A stretch of 64,000 nt of DNA from an uncultured Butyricicoccus sp. (GTDB taxonomy: Bacteria > Bacillota > Clostridia > Oscillospirales > Butyricicoccaceae). A program made the translations under genes and the position numbers. The notes under the pieces were generated by a model. It saw nothing but the letters and a program-made list of their open reading frames with translations, was not told the DNA's origin and made no database searches. How positions within the stretch are numbered: position 1 is the stretch's first letter; every line of letters starts with the position of its first letter. The stretch covers positions 39,594-103,593 of the forward strand of contig NZ_CALWJM010000005.1 in assembly GCF_944381005.1 (NCBI RefSeq), read 5' to 3'. This document shows, piece by piece, positions 42,579 to 52,960 of this stretch.

Positions 42579-43763
42579 ATGAGCGTGTCACGGCGGATTA
42601 AGCTGTTTTTTACCATCATCATTCTGTTGGGTCTTACGGTATTTTATCCTTTTGTGGTGTATAGCCCCAACACGTTTGTAACCGAACTGCGTACCCTGTG
42701 GATTACGACTGCAATGGAAACCATGACCCATCAGTGGTTAGCAACCGCGTTTTTTCCGGCAGATATGGTCAGTGAAGTCGTCAATGCGCGCAAGCAGTTG
42801 TTTGACAGCCAGAAAGATATTCAGTCGATTTGGGGACAGACCGAGCAGACAACAGTCGAAAAGCTGGATGCCAACATGACCCCGGAGGATAAGTTCTATA
42901 CGCTGTTTGAAGAACTTGACCGTGAAAGCTGCGAGGCGTTCTTTGCCGAACACCCGCAGTACATAGAAAACGGATATGAAAATATCAATCTTGACTGGTG
43001 CGAAAAGAGCGATGATACCGGCATTGTGACCAAGCAAGGGGATAAGATTGTCGCCATCAACGCACAGAAAAGTTTGATGATTGCCCGGCTGGAACGAGAA
43101 GGCATGTTGGGAACCGAGTATACGGGCTATCTCGCCATTGTCAAAGACCCGTCGCGCGTCAGCCTTGGTCTGTGTAAGGGCATGGGCAAGCAGGAAGGAC
43201 AGCGTATGCCCGAATTGGCCGAATACAACGGGGCAATCTTGGGCATCAATGCGTCGGGCTTTATCGACAACGGTGAGGTTGCCGAGGGCGGCACACCGTA
43301 TGGATATATCAAGCACGACGGCGAAGTGCTGCAAGGCCAGTTTGGACATGGTTATAAAATCATCGGATTCGACGAACAGCACCGTTTTCTGATTGGCGAT
43401 ACCACCACGGCAGAACAGATGGTGGACGCGGTCGAGTTTGGCCCGGCACTCATCGTCAATGGGCAGAAAATTGAGGAATTGGGCGCGATTGAAAGCCTTC
43501 AGCCGCGTACTGCTATCGGACAGACCGAAGACCTGACCGTTTTGATGTTGGTGGTCAATGGGCGCGGCAAAGGCAGTTCAATGGGCTGCCGCGGCGTGGA
43601 TTGCCGGGATGTGCTGTGGGAATATGGCGCGGTACAGGCTTGTAATCTGGACGGCGGTTCGTCGTCGGTTATGTATTACCAAGAACGTGTTATCAATTCG
43701 CCCACGACTTCCACCAATAACTCGGATGGCCGCCGGCTGCCCAATGGATTTTTTGTCAAATAA
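42579..43763 (+). CDS. Membrane-anchored phosphodiester glycosidase-like protein (NAGPA domain)
   Basis: 394 residues. One hydrophobic anchor at about 8-30, an extracellular region of unknown type to about 190, then the NAGPA-type domain: GINASGFIDNGEVAEGGTPYG, RTAIGQ, VLMLVVNGRG, and the C-terminal NLDGGSSSVMYY signature. The domain is known from the mammalian uncovering enzyme and from bacterial exopolysaccharide-related proteins, where it hydrolyses GlcNAc-1-phosphodiesters. AGAGGAGC precedes the ATG. A terminator follows. Confidence 0.87.
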   Translation: MSVSRRIKLFFTIIILLGLTVFYPFVVYSPNTFVTELRTLWITTAMETMTHQWLATAFFPADMVSEVVNARKQLFDSQKDIQSIWGQTEQTTVEKLDANMTPEDKFYTLFEELDRESCEAFFAEHPQYIENGYENINLDWCEKSDDTGIVTKQGDKIVAINAQKSLMIARLEREGMLGTEYTGYLAIVKDPSRVSLGLCKGMGKQEGQRMPELAEYNGAILGINASGFIDNGEVAEGGTPYGYIKHDGEVLQGQFGHGYKIIGFDEQHRFLIGDTTTAEQMVDAVEFGPALIVNGQKIEELGAIESLQPRTAIGQTEDLTVLMLVVNGRGKGSSMGCRGVDCRDVLWEYGAVQACNLDGGSSSVMYYQERVINSPTTSTNNSDGRRLPNGFFVK

Positions 43764-43802
43764 GGCGTTGACAGGTTGGCACCAAGTCTCCTCATAAAAT
43801 AA

Positions 43803-43836
43803 AAAAGCTGCATCCCAACGGTTGGATGCAGCTTTT
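43803..43836. terminator. Bidirectional terminator
   Basis: 13-bp stem AAAAGCTGCATCC/GGATGCAGCTTTT (43803-43815, 43824-43836). Confidence 0.92.
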
Positions 43837-43840
43837 CTGT

Positions 43841-44212
43841 TTACTTGTCCGCCGGAACCACTTCGAGCCAGTAACCGTCCGGGTCGCTGATAAAGTAAAT
43901 ACCCATTGCCGGATTCTCAAAGCAGATGCAGCCCATTTCCTTGTGCTTGGCGTGTGCGGCTTCATAGTCATCGACATGGAAAGCCAGATGGAACTCGTTA
44001 TCACCCAGATTATAGTCGCGCTCCCAATCGCGCAGCCAAGTCAGCTCGAGCGAGAACGGGCTGACCCCGTCGCCTAAGTAGACGATAATAAACGAACCAT
44101 CTTCGGCGTTGATGCGGCGCTGCTCGGTCAGGCCGAGTGCTTCGGAATAGAATTTGAGCGAACGCTCCAAATCACGGACGTTATAGTTGGTGTGGTAAAA
44201 AGAAAATTGCAT
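43841..44212 (-). CDS. gloA: Glyoxalase I-like VOC-family protein
   Basis: 123 residues from the ATG at 44212 (AGGAGG 9 bases upstream). Two beta-alpha-beta-beta-beta repeats: FYHTNYNVRDLERSLKFYSEALGL and FHVDDYEAAHAKHKEMG. The conserved metal ligands (His, Glu, Glu) are in HTNYNVRD, LELT and DPDGYWLEVV. The best match is lactoylglutathione lyase, which removes methylglyoxal. The tagatose pathway ends in triose phosphates, a source of methylglyoxal, but no link is shown. A strong ribosome site supports expression. Confidence 0.87.
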   Translation of the reverse strand: MQFSFYHTNYNVRDLERSLKFYSEALGLTEQRRINAEDGSFIIVYLGDGVSPFSLELTWLRDWERDYNLGDNEFHLAFHVDDYEAAHAKHKEMGCICFENPAMGIYFISDPDGYWLEVVPADK

Positions 44213-44305
44213 GATGAAAACGCCTCCTGTTAAAAAATAGGTATCGCCCATACTTTACCATATTTCCGAATGTGTGACAAGTTTGCGCTTGGCAGGAAGT
44301 TCTCA

Positions 44306-44334
44306 TTTACATTAGGGCAGGGTTTTGGTATACT
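44306..44334 (+). promoter_or_regulatory. Promoter of the gdpP operon
   Basis: TTTACA (44306-44311), 17-base spacer, TATACT (44329-44334). Confidence 0.7.
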
Positions 44335-44372
44335 GTATCTGTATAATTATGTGTAACAGGAGGGCCTTTGCT

Positions 44373-46373
44373 TTGGACAAGCGATTGAAGAAGCTCTTGC
44401 AGCCCAGCCATCAGTTTTATTTTATCGTTTTTCTGCTGTTTGCATTGGCGTGTGCCTATATTTCGGTTGCCTTTGCGATTGTGGGCATTGCGGTCGATGC
44501 CAGCCTGTTTATGCTGTATCGCTACCGCGAACGAATGCGCCGTCGAGATATCATCAAATATATGCAGAAGGTTACGCTGTCGCTTGGCGATGCAACACGC
44601 GCTTCTATCACACGGTTTCCCATGCCGACCGCGATTGCACATGCGGCAACCGGTGAGATTATCTGGGCAAATGATGCCTTTTGTGAAAGCACCGGACACT
44701 ATGAGTCGGCGCTCAATGAAAAGATAACCGACCTTGCCCCGACGTTTGATATGCACTGGCTCATGGAAGGTAAACCACAGTATCCGGGAGAAGTCCGCAT
44801 CGGAAAAAATGTGTTTTGGGTCTTTGGCAATCTGCTTGCTTCCAATTCCGAACATCCGGAAGAAACCCTGATGCTGGTCTATTTCGTGCCCTGCACCGAA
44901 CTGATAGATTTGAGAAGCGCTTATACCCGCAGTCGCCCAGTCGTCGCCATCATTTCGATTGACAACTATGAAGAACTGATGAAAGATGCAACCGACTCGG
45001 AAAAGTCCAGTATTTTGGCAGATATTGACCGAAAAATTGGCGAGTGGACAAAGGACAGCCACGCTTTGCTGCGCAAATATGACCGAGATAAATATATTTT
45101 TGTGCTGGAAGAAGTGGAGTTTGAAAAACTCAAGCAAAAGCGGTTCAGTGTGCTGGAAGATGTGCGCCAGATTCAAAGCCGTGCAGGTGTGCTGGCAACC
45201 TTATCCATCGGTATCGGCAAAGAGGGCGAAAGCTATGAGGAAAACTGGCGCAACGCAGGTGTGGCGCTGGATATGGCGCTGTCGCGGGGCGGTGACCAGG
45301 CGGTCATCAAGACCCGCTATAACTTTGACTTTTTCGGCGGACTGTCCAAGGAAGTGGAAAAGCGCACCAAGGTCAAGTCGCGCGTTGTGGCAAATGCCCT
45401 GATTCAGCTCATTCGAGATTCGTCTCAAGTTATGATTATGGGGCACAAGATGAGCGACATGGATGCCTTTGGCGCGGCGGTTGGCATGGCTTGTGCCGTG
45501 CGGCACCGTGAGAAAGAAGTGCATATCGTCATCAATGAGGAGCGCAATATGGCGCATGACCTGATTGACAAGATTCAGGCGATACCGCAATATCAAGATA
45601 TTCTGATGTCACCCGATGAAGCAATGGTCAAGTGTGATTTTAATACCCTTTTGATTGTTGTGGACACCAACCGGCCGGACTATGTGGAATCCCAACCGCT
45701 GTTGGAATCCATTAACAAAGTGGCGGTCATTGACCACCATCGCCGTGCCGCCAGCTATATCGAAAATTTTGCACTCAATCTGCATGAGCCGTATGCCTCC
45801 TCTACCTGTGAGTTGGTCAGCGAAATGCTGCAATATATGGTGCCTACCAGCGAAGTGTTAAAAACCGAGGCAGAATGTATGCTGGCGGGTATCTATCTGG
45901 ACACCAAGGGATTTACCGTCAAAACCGGTGTGCGCACCTTTGAAGCGGCCGCTTACCTCAAACGTGCGGGTGCTGATATGAGCGAGGTTATGAAGCTGTT
46001 TCAGTGCAGCTTTGAAGAATACATCGCCCGTCAACGCATTATTGCGGGGGCGCAGGACTGCGGAGAAGGCATTGTACTGGCGGTCACACAGGATGAAGTT
46101 GACCGCGCAACCGCTGCCAAAGCCGCCGACAATCTGCTGAATATCAACGGCGTTCGCGCGTCGGTTGTGGTCTTTCGCAATGGCGATGATGTGTTGATTT
46201 CGGCACGCTCGGATGGTACGGTCAATGTACAACTGATTATGGAATACTTGGGCGGCGGCGGCAATCACTCGTCGGCTGGCGCACAGATTATGCACGGTTC
46301 GGTGCGAGAAGTCGAAGTCGATGCGCGGCACGCCATTGAGCGTTATCAGCAGAGCGAGGAAGAGGACGGATAA
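44373..46373 (+). CDS. gdpP: GdpP-type c-di-AMP phosphodiesterase
   Basis: 666 residues from the TTG at 44373 (AGGAGG 8-9 bases upstream; earlier in-frame ATG codons overlap the promoter). Two membrane helices at about 14-50, a PAS-like region to about 175, a degenerate GGDEF domain, and DHH/DHHA1 domains: MGHKMSDMDAFGAAVG, VVDTNRP, VIDHHRR and GGGGNHSSAGA. It hydrolyses cyclic di-AMP to pApA and so controls potassium and cell-wall homeostasis. The gdpP-rplI-dnaB order is conserved in Firmicutes. Confidence 0.94.
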   Translation: MDKRLKKLLQPSHQFYFIVFLLFALACAYISVAFAIVGIAVDASLFMLYRYRERMRRRDIIKYMQKVTLSLGDATRASITRFPMPTAIAHAATGEIIWANDAFCESTGHYESALNEKITDLAPTFDMHWLMEGKPQYPGEVRIGKNVFWVFGNLLASNSEHPEETLMLVYFVPCTELIDLRSAYTRSRPVVAIISIDNYEELMKDATDSEKSSILADIDRKIGEWTKDSHALLRKYDRDKYIFVLEEVEFEKLKQKRFSVLEDVRQIQSRAGVLATLSIGIGKEGESYEENWRNAGVALDMALSRGGDQAVIKTRYNFDFFGGLSKEVEKRTKVKSRVVANALIQLIRDSSQVMIMGHKMSDMDAFGAAVGMACAVRHREKEVHIVINEERNMAHDLIDKIQAIPQYQDILMSPDEAMVKCDFNTLLIVVDTNRPDYVESQPLLESINKVAVIDHHRRAASYIENFALNLHEPYASSTCELVSEMLQYMVPTSEVLKTEAECMLAGIYLDTKGFTVKTGVRTFEAAAYLKRAGADMSEVMKLFQCSFEEYIARQRIIAGAQDCGEGIVLAVTQDEVDRATAAKAADNLLNINGVRASVVVFRNGDDVLISARSDGTVNVQLIMEYLGGGGNHSSAGAQIMHGSVREVEVDARHAIERYQQSEEEDG

Positions 46374-46384
46374 CGGACGTATTT

Positions 46385-46414
46385 TTGTTGATTATAAGCT
46401 ACTTATAATATAAT
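46385..46414 (+). promoter_or_regulatory. Possible internal promoter before rplI
   Basis: TTGTTG (46385-46390), 18-base spacer, TATAAT (46409-46414); a second TATAAT overlaps at 46404. Confidence 0.5.
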
Positions 46415-46440
46415 ATTAAACATCACGGAGGAAATTTACT

Positions 46441-46884
46441 ATGAAAGTCATTTTGAAAGCAGACGTAAAGGGTCAGGGCAAAAAGGGCGAAATGATTGAG
46501 GTCAGCGAGGGCTACGGCAGAAACTTTTTGCTGCCCCGCGGACTGGCAGTTATCGCAAACGCCGATAATATTAACCTCAAGCGTCAGGCAGACGAGGCGG
46601 CAGCCCATCGCGCAGCGGTCGAAAAGGCGGCTGCACAGGAATATGCGGCAAAGCTCAAGGAAGTGCGCGTCAAGGTTGCAGCTAAGGGCGGCACGGGTGG
46701 CCGACTGTTCGGTGCTGTGACCGCCAAGGAGGTTTCCGAGTGCCTCAAGACCCAGCACGGTATGGATATTCCCAAGAATAAGATTGTGATGGAGCAGATT
46801 AAGACCTTTGGCACAACCATTGTCAAGGCTAAGCTGTACCCCGAAATCGTTGCCGACATCACGGTAGACGTGGTAGAAGCCTGA
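46441..46884 (+). CDS. rplI: Ribosomal protein bL9
   Basis: 147 residues. The N-terminal rRNA-binding domain (VILKADVKGQGKKGEMIEVSEGYGRNFLLPRGLA) is followed by a long connecting helix and the C-terminal domain with GGRLFGAVTAKEV. Full length for the family. CACGGAGGAA precedes the ATG. It lies between gdpP and the replicative helicase, as in many Firmicutes. Confidence 0.97.
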   Translation: MKVILKADVKGQGKKGEMIEVSEGYGRNFLLPRGLAVIANADNINLKRQADEAAAHRAAVEKAAAQEYAAKLKEVRVKVAAKGGTGGRLFGAVTAKEVSECLKTQHGMDIPKNKIVMEQIKTFGTTIVKAKLYPEIVADITVDVVEA

Positions 46885-46915
46885 GCTAGAATACGGGAAA
46901 GGAAGGAACCTATCC

Positions 46916-48250
46916 ATGGCAGATGAACTGCTGTCCAGACAGTTGCCCCAGAGTCTGGAGGCGGAACAGGCGGTCATCGGTTCCATGCTCATTGACCCCG
47001 CCTGCATTGCAGAGGTCATTGAACTATTGCGCCCCGATGACTTTTATGCCGAAGAACATCAGCGCATTTTTGAGACTATCTATTCCATGTTTAACAGTGC
47101 GCTCAAGATTGACCCGGTCACCGTGCTCGACCGCCTCAAGGCGCAGGGCTATTACGATGAAGCGGGCGGCCGCGCTTATCTCATGCAGTTGATGGAAGTC
47201 ACACCGACTTCGGCCAATGTCAAGGAATATGCCGCCATTGTGCGCGACAAGAGTATGTTGCGCGCGATTGCGAACGCGGCCGGTGAAATTCAAAATCTAG
47301 CCTTCGCGGGCGCCGGTTCGGCGTCCGAGATTGCCGAATTGGCCGAACAGAAGATTTATAATGTGCGGCAGGGGCGCGAAATCAAGGGATTATCGCATAT
47401 TAAGTCGGTTATTATGGATTTATATGCACAGCTCGACGAGCGCAGCCGGTCAGACAGCGATATCCCCGGCCTGTCCACCGGATTCCGCGATTTGGATGTC
47501 GCGCTGACCGGGCTGAACAAGTCCGACTTGATTTTGGTCGCCGCCCGTCCCGGCATGGGTAAAACGGCATTCGCACTCAATCTGGCACTGAATGCGGCAA
47601 AAGCGTCGGGCAAGGATGTAGCGGTGTTTCAGCTCGAAATGAGCAAAGACCAGCTTGCTTCACGCTTTCTGGCAAGTGAAGCGCTGCTCGACTCGCACAA
47701 ACTCAAAACCGGCAACTTAAATCCTGATGACTGGATGAAAATTGCCCGTGCCACCAGCGTGCTTGCCAAGACGCACATCTATGTAGACGATAACCCCGCC
47801 ATTACCGTGGCAGAAATCAAGGCAAAGTGCCGCCGGTTGGGTGAGGAATTGGGGCTGATTGTGATTGACTATATCCAGCTCATGCAGACCGGCGGCAGAC
47901 GCAGTGAAAACCGTGTGCAGGAAGTTGCAGAGATTTCCCGAAGCCTGAAAATCATGGCAAAGGAACTCAATGTGCCGGTCGTGTGCCTGTCCCAGCTATC
48001 GCGTGCAGCCGAGCAGCGTGCCGACAAACGGCCTATGTTGTCCGACCTGCGCGAATCGGGCGCGATTGAGCAGGATGCCGACATTGTTATGTTCATCTAT
48101 CGAGACGATTACTACGACGCCGAAAGTGATGATAAGAACGTAGCCGAAATCATCATTGCAAAAAACCGTCACGGTGCAACCGGTACGGTGGAATTGCAGT
48201 GGATTGGTCAGTATACTACGTTTTCATCGCGTGACCGTATTCACTCATGA
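46916..48250 (+). CDS. dnaB: Replicative DNA helicase
   Basis: 444 residues. The N-terminal DnaB domain (about 1-150, PQSLEAEQAVIGSMLI) is followed by the RecA-like helicase domain: Walker A RPGMGKTAFAL, IDYIQLM (Walker B), SQLSRAAEQR, LSDLRESGAIEQDADIVMF. It unwinds DNA at the replication fork as a hexamer. No intein or insertion is visible. The stop overlaps the tilS start by 4 bases. GAAAGGAAGG precedes the ATG. In Bacillus nomenclature it is DnaC. Confidence 0.97.
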   Translation: MADELLSRQLPQSLEAEQAVIGSMLIDPACIAEVIELLRPDDFYAEEHQRIFETIYSMFNSALKIDPVTVLDRLKAQGYYDEAGGRAYLMQLMEVTPTSANVKEYAAIVRDKSMLRAIANAAGEIQNLAFAGAGSASEIAELAEQKIYNVRQGREIKGLSHIKSVIMDLYAQLDERSRSDSDIPGLSTGFRDLDVALTGLNKSDLILVAARPGMGKTAFALNLALNAAKASGKDVAVFQLEMSKDQLASRFLASEALLDSHKLKTGNLNPDDWMKIARATSVLAKTHIYVDDNPAITVAEIKAKCRRLGEELGLIVIDYIQLMQTGGRRSENRVQEVAEISRSLKIMAKELNVPVVCLSQLSRAAEQRADKRPMLSDLRESGAIEQDADIVMFIYRDDYYDAESDDKNVAEIIIAKNRHGATGTVELQWIGQYTTFSSRDRIHS

Positions 48251-49581
48251 ATCTGGAACAACAGACCGCGCGCACCATTGCGCGTTATGACATGTTGCAG
48301 CCCGGTCAACCGGTGCTGTGTGCGCTTTCAGGTGGTGCCGATTCGGTGGCGCTGGTGTGCGTACTGTCCGCGCTGGGGTATCGGGTGCACGCCTATCACC
48401 TCAATCACTGTTTGCGCGGTGCCGAGTCCGACCGCGATGCCGCATTCGTCCACAACCTGTGCATGAAGCTGGCAATCCCACTGACAAGCGAGCGGGAGGA
48501 CGTGGCAACCTATGCCGAGCAGGTAGGCGAGAGCGTAGAGACGGCGGCGCGCCGTCTGCGCTATGCGCGTCTGGCTGACTGTGCGGCGTGGCAGGACATC
48601 GCGCGTATTGCAACCGCCCACACAGCCGACGACAATCTGGAAACCATGCTGTTTCATTTGGCGCGTGGAACTGGAGCCAAGGGAATGGGTGGTATTCCGC
48701 CTGTGCGCGGCGCGATTGTGCGCCCGCTTTGGGCGGCTACCCGCGCCGAGGTCGAAAGCTATCTGCGCGAGCGTGGGCAGGGGTTTGTGACCGACAGTTC
48801 TAATTTAACGCAGGACTACACGCGCAACCGCATCCGTCATGCGGTTGTACCCGTGCTGCGCGGTATCAATCCGGCCTGCACACAGGCGGCGGAGCGGTTG
48901 GCAGAGCAACTGCGCGAAGATGACAAGGCGCTTTGCGCACTGGCAGAACAGGCGCTTGCAGCCGCACGCATCGACGGTGGCACGGCACTCAGCGCTTTTG
49001 ACACCTTTCCCGCCGTGCGCAGCCGCATGTTGACCGGCTTGTTGACCCGTGCGGGTGTTCCCATGCGGCAGGTATCGGCGCGGCATATTGCGCTGCTCAC
49101 CCACTTGCTGGAGGGCGGCGGCGAGCGCAGTTGTGACTTGCCGGGCGCGTTCCGCGCCTATCGCGAACAAGGCTGCTTGCGCATTTTGCATGAACCGGCA
49201 CGGCAGCCCGTGCCTCTATTCGACGGATTCCGTGCCCGATTATGGGACACACCTACCATATTGACTGTAAAACGCAAAAAACCGGGCGAAGTTTTTCACA
49301 AATCGTGCGATACTTTTCTGGTAGATTGTGGTACAATAAACATCGGTACGCTGTACGCGCGTGTGGCAGCTCCGGGCGACCGGCTGACATTGCCCGAGGC
49401 CCGCGGCGCGCGGCAGCTCAAGCGCATCTTTTCTGACCGGCGTATTCCGCCGTCTGCTCGTGCGCGTCTGGCGGTCATCGCAGACCAGCAGGGAGTAATT
49501 CTTGTGCAGGGAGTCGGCATGGACCAAAGCCGGATAGCGCACGGCGGAGACACATTTGAATTCCGTTTTGAGGGGTTGTAA
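48247..49581 (+). CDS. tilS: tRNA(Ile)-lysidine synthase
   Basis: 444 residues. The PP-loop ALSGGADSVALV is at about 28-39, followed by HLNHCLRGAESDRDAAF, ETAARRLRY and TAHTADDNLET. A TilS C-terminal domain runs from about 370 (LPEARGARQLKRIFSDRRIPPSAR). The enzyme converts C34 of tRNA(Ile) CAU to lysidine, allowing AUA decoding. ATG at 48247 overlaps dnaB by 4 bases. The tilS-hpt-ftsH order is a Firmicute hallmark. Confidence 0.95.
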   Translation: MNLEQQTARTIARYDMLQPGQPVLCALSGGADSVALVCVLSALGYRVHAYHLNHCLRGAESDRDAAFVHNLCMKLAIPLTSEREDVATYAEQVGESVETAARRLRYARLADCAAWQDIARIATAHTADDNLETMLFHLARGTGAKGMGGIPPVRGAIVRPLWAATRAEVESYLRERGQGFVTDSSNLTQDYTRNRIRHAVVPVLRGINPACTQAAERLAEQLREDDKALCALAEQALAAARIDGGTALSAFDTFPAVRSRMLTGLLTRAGVPMRQVSARHIALLTHLLEGGGERSCDLPGAFRAYREQGCLRILHEPARQPVPLFDGFRARLWDTPTILTVKRKKPGEVFHKSCDTFLVDCGTINIGTLYARVAAPGDRLTLPEARGARQLKRIFSDRRIPPSARARLAVIADQQGVILVQGVGMDQSRIAHGGDTFEFRFEGL

Positions 49582-49583
49582 AG

Positions 49584-50129
49584 ATGATGAAAAATGATAT
49601 CCAGGAAGTTTTGTTCTCCGAGCAGCAGCTGGCGGACAAGGTAAAAGAACTGGGCGCACGCATCAGCGCCGACTATGCGGACAAAAATCCGCTGATTGTG
49701 AGTGTGCTCAAAGGCTCCTATGTATTTATGGCAGACCTGACACGCCAAATCACCATTCCCTGCAACATCGACTTTATGGCCGTGTCCAGCTATGGCGCGG
49801 GCACAAAGACCACAGGGGAAGTGCAGATTATCAAGGACATTGGCAGCAAGATTGATGGCCGTCATCTGGTTATCGTGGAAGATATCCTGGATTCGGGCGT
49901 GACGCTGAGCTTTTTGATTAAGGTGCTCAAAGCGCGCGGTGCGGCTTCCATCCGCCTGTGTACGCTGCTGTCCAAGCCCGACCGCCGTAAGGTCGATGTG
50001 CCGATTGATTATCTGGGCTTTGAGATTCCCGACGCATTTGTCGTCGGCTACGGCTTGGACTATGCGGAAAAATACCGCAACCTGCCGTATATTGGCATTC
50101 TCAAACCTGCCGTTTACGGCGGCGAATAA
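49584..50129 (+). CDS. hpt: Hypoxanthine phosphoribosyltransferase
   Basis: 181 residues. PRPP-binding motif VIVEDILDSGVTLSFL in the middle, SVLKGSYVFMADL in the N-terminal half and YGLDYAEKYRNLPYIG at the C-terminus. It converts hypoxanthine or guanine to IMP or GMP with PRPP. Adjacent ATG codons at 49584 and 49587; GAGGGG is at the end of tilS. It overlaps nothing and follows tilS by 2 bases. Confidence 0.95.
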   Translation: MMKNDIQEVLFSEQQLADKVKELGARISADYADKNPLIVSVLKGSYVFMADLTRQITIPCNIDFMAVSSYGAGTKTTGEVQIIKDIGSKIDGRHLVIVEDILDSGVTLSFLIKVLKARGAASIRLCTLLSKPDRRKVDVPIDYLGFEIPDAFVVGYGLDYAEKYRNLPYIGILKPAVYGGE

Positions 50130-50131
50130 CC

Positions 50132-50151
50132 GCGCGTCCGCTGGGACGCGC
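50132..50151 (+). other. Stem-loop between hpt and ftsH
   Basis: GCGCGTCC/GGACGCGC (50132-50139, 50144-50151), loop GCTG, no U-tract. Unlikely to terminate; may protect or process the mRNA. Confidence 0.5.
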
Positions 50152-50177
50152 CCAAGAAAGGAGAGTCGGAAACCGAT

Positions 50178-52199
<2,022 letters not shown>

Positions 52200-52203
52200 G
52201 CAC

Positions 52204-52240
52204 AAAACACGCATCTGATTTTTGCAGATGCGTGTTTTTT
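52204..52240 (+). terminator. Terminator of the gdpP-ftsH operon
   Basis: 14-bp stem AAAACACGCATCTG/CAGATGCGTGTTTT (52204-52217, 52225-52238), ending in a T-run. Confidence 0.92.
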
Positions 52241-52406
52241 TGTGTTGTCCGTGCGCGCACACCTGTCCTTTGCAATTTGCACAAAAATGGATTTGCGTTT
52301 GTGGGTTTTACACTTCATTCTGCTAAATTTACCGCGGACAAGATGCAAAAAAAACATTCAATTTTGAATGGATAATAAAAAATAAAGCAAAAATTGTTGA
52401 AAAATA

Positions 52407-52448
52407 TTGCAAATTGCTCTTGCAACTCGGTATATTCTATGGTATGCT
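52407..52448 (+). promoter_or_regulatory. Two overlapping promoters for the ACT-hom-thrB-lysC group
   Basis: TTGCAA (52407-52412) with 18-base spacer to TATATT (52431-52436), and TTGCAA (52420-52425) with 17-base spacer to TATGCT (52443-52448). The two -35 boxes are identical and 13 bases apart. Confidence 0.6.
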
Positions 52449-52491
52449 AATGAAGCGCGAGAAAGACAGATGTATTTGCATGGAGAACAAT

Positions 52492-52935
52492 ATGGAAAAT
52501 GAACCCAAATATTACCTCGTGGAACGGGCACTTCTGCCGGAGGTATTTCAAAAAGTCGTCCGGGCAAACGCTGCCCTGAAAGCCGGTCGTGTGCGCACGG
52601 CGAGCGAGGCTGCACAAAGTGTAGGGCTTTCGCGTTCGGCGTATTACAAGTATAAAGACGGCATCCGCCCCTTTTATGAGGCGGCGCATGACCGTATCAT
52701 TACGTTCCACCTGATGCTCTCTGACCGTCCGGGGGTGTTGTCCAGTATCTTGGGGCTGTTCGCCCGCGTGGGCGCAAACCTGCTGACCATTAACCAGAGT
52801 ATCCCGATGAGTGGGCAGGCAGCCGTCACGATTGCCGCCCGCACAGAGGAAATGAAGTGTACAGTCGATGCGCTCATGCAGCGCGCAGAGGCGCTCGACG
52901 GTGTGCTGCATATCGAAGTGGTAGCAAGCGAATAA
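52492..52935 (+). CDS. UPF0735-type ACT-domain protein
   Basis: 147 residues from the ATG at 52492 (GGAG 6 bases upstream). An N-terminal helical region with a helix-turn-helix look (TASEAAQSVGLSRSAYYKYKDGI, about 38-60) precedes a C-terminal ACT domain (FHLMLSDRPGVLSSILGLFARVGANLLTINQSIP). This is the UPF0735/PheB-like family, encoded next to hom in many Firmicutes. It may be a small-molecule-sensing regulator, in effect the amino-acid sensor missing from Hom. Function unproven. Confidence 0.88.
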   Translation: MENEPKYYLVERALLPEVFQKVVRANAALKAGRVRTASEAAQSVGLSRSAYYKYKDGIRPFYEAAHDRIITFHLMLSDRPGVLSSILGLFARVGANLLTINQSIPMSGQAAVTIAARTEEMKCTVDALMQRAEALDGVLHIEVVASE

Positions 52936-52960
52936 TCAAAATAGTCTAGGAGGCTTTGTT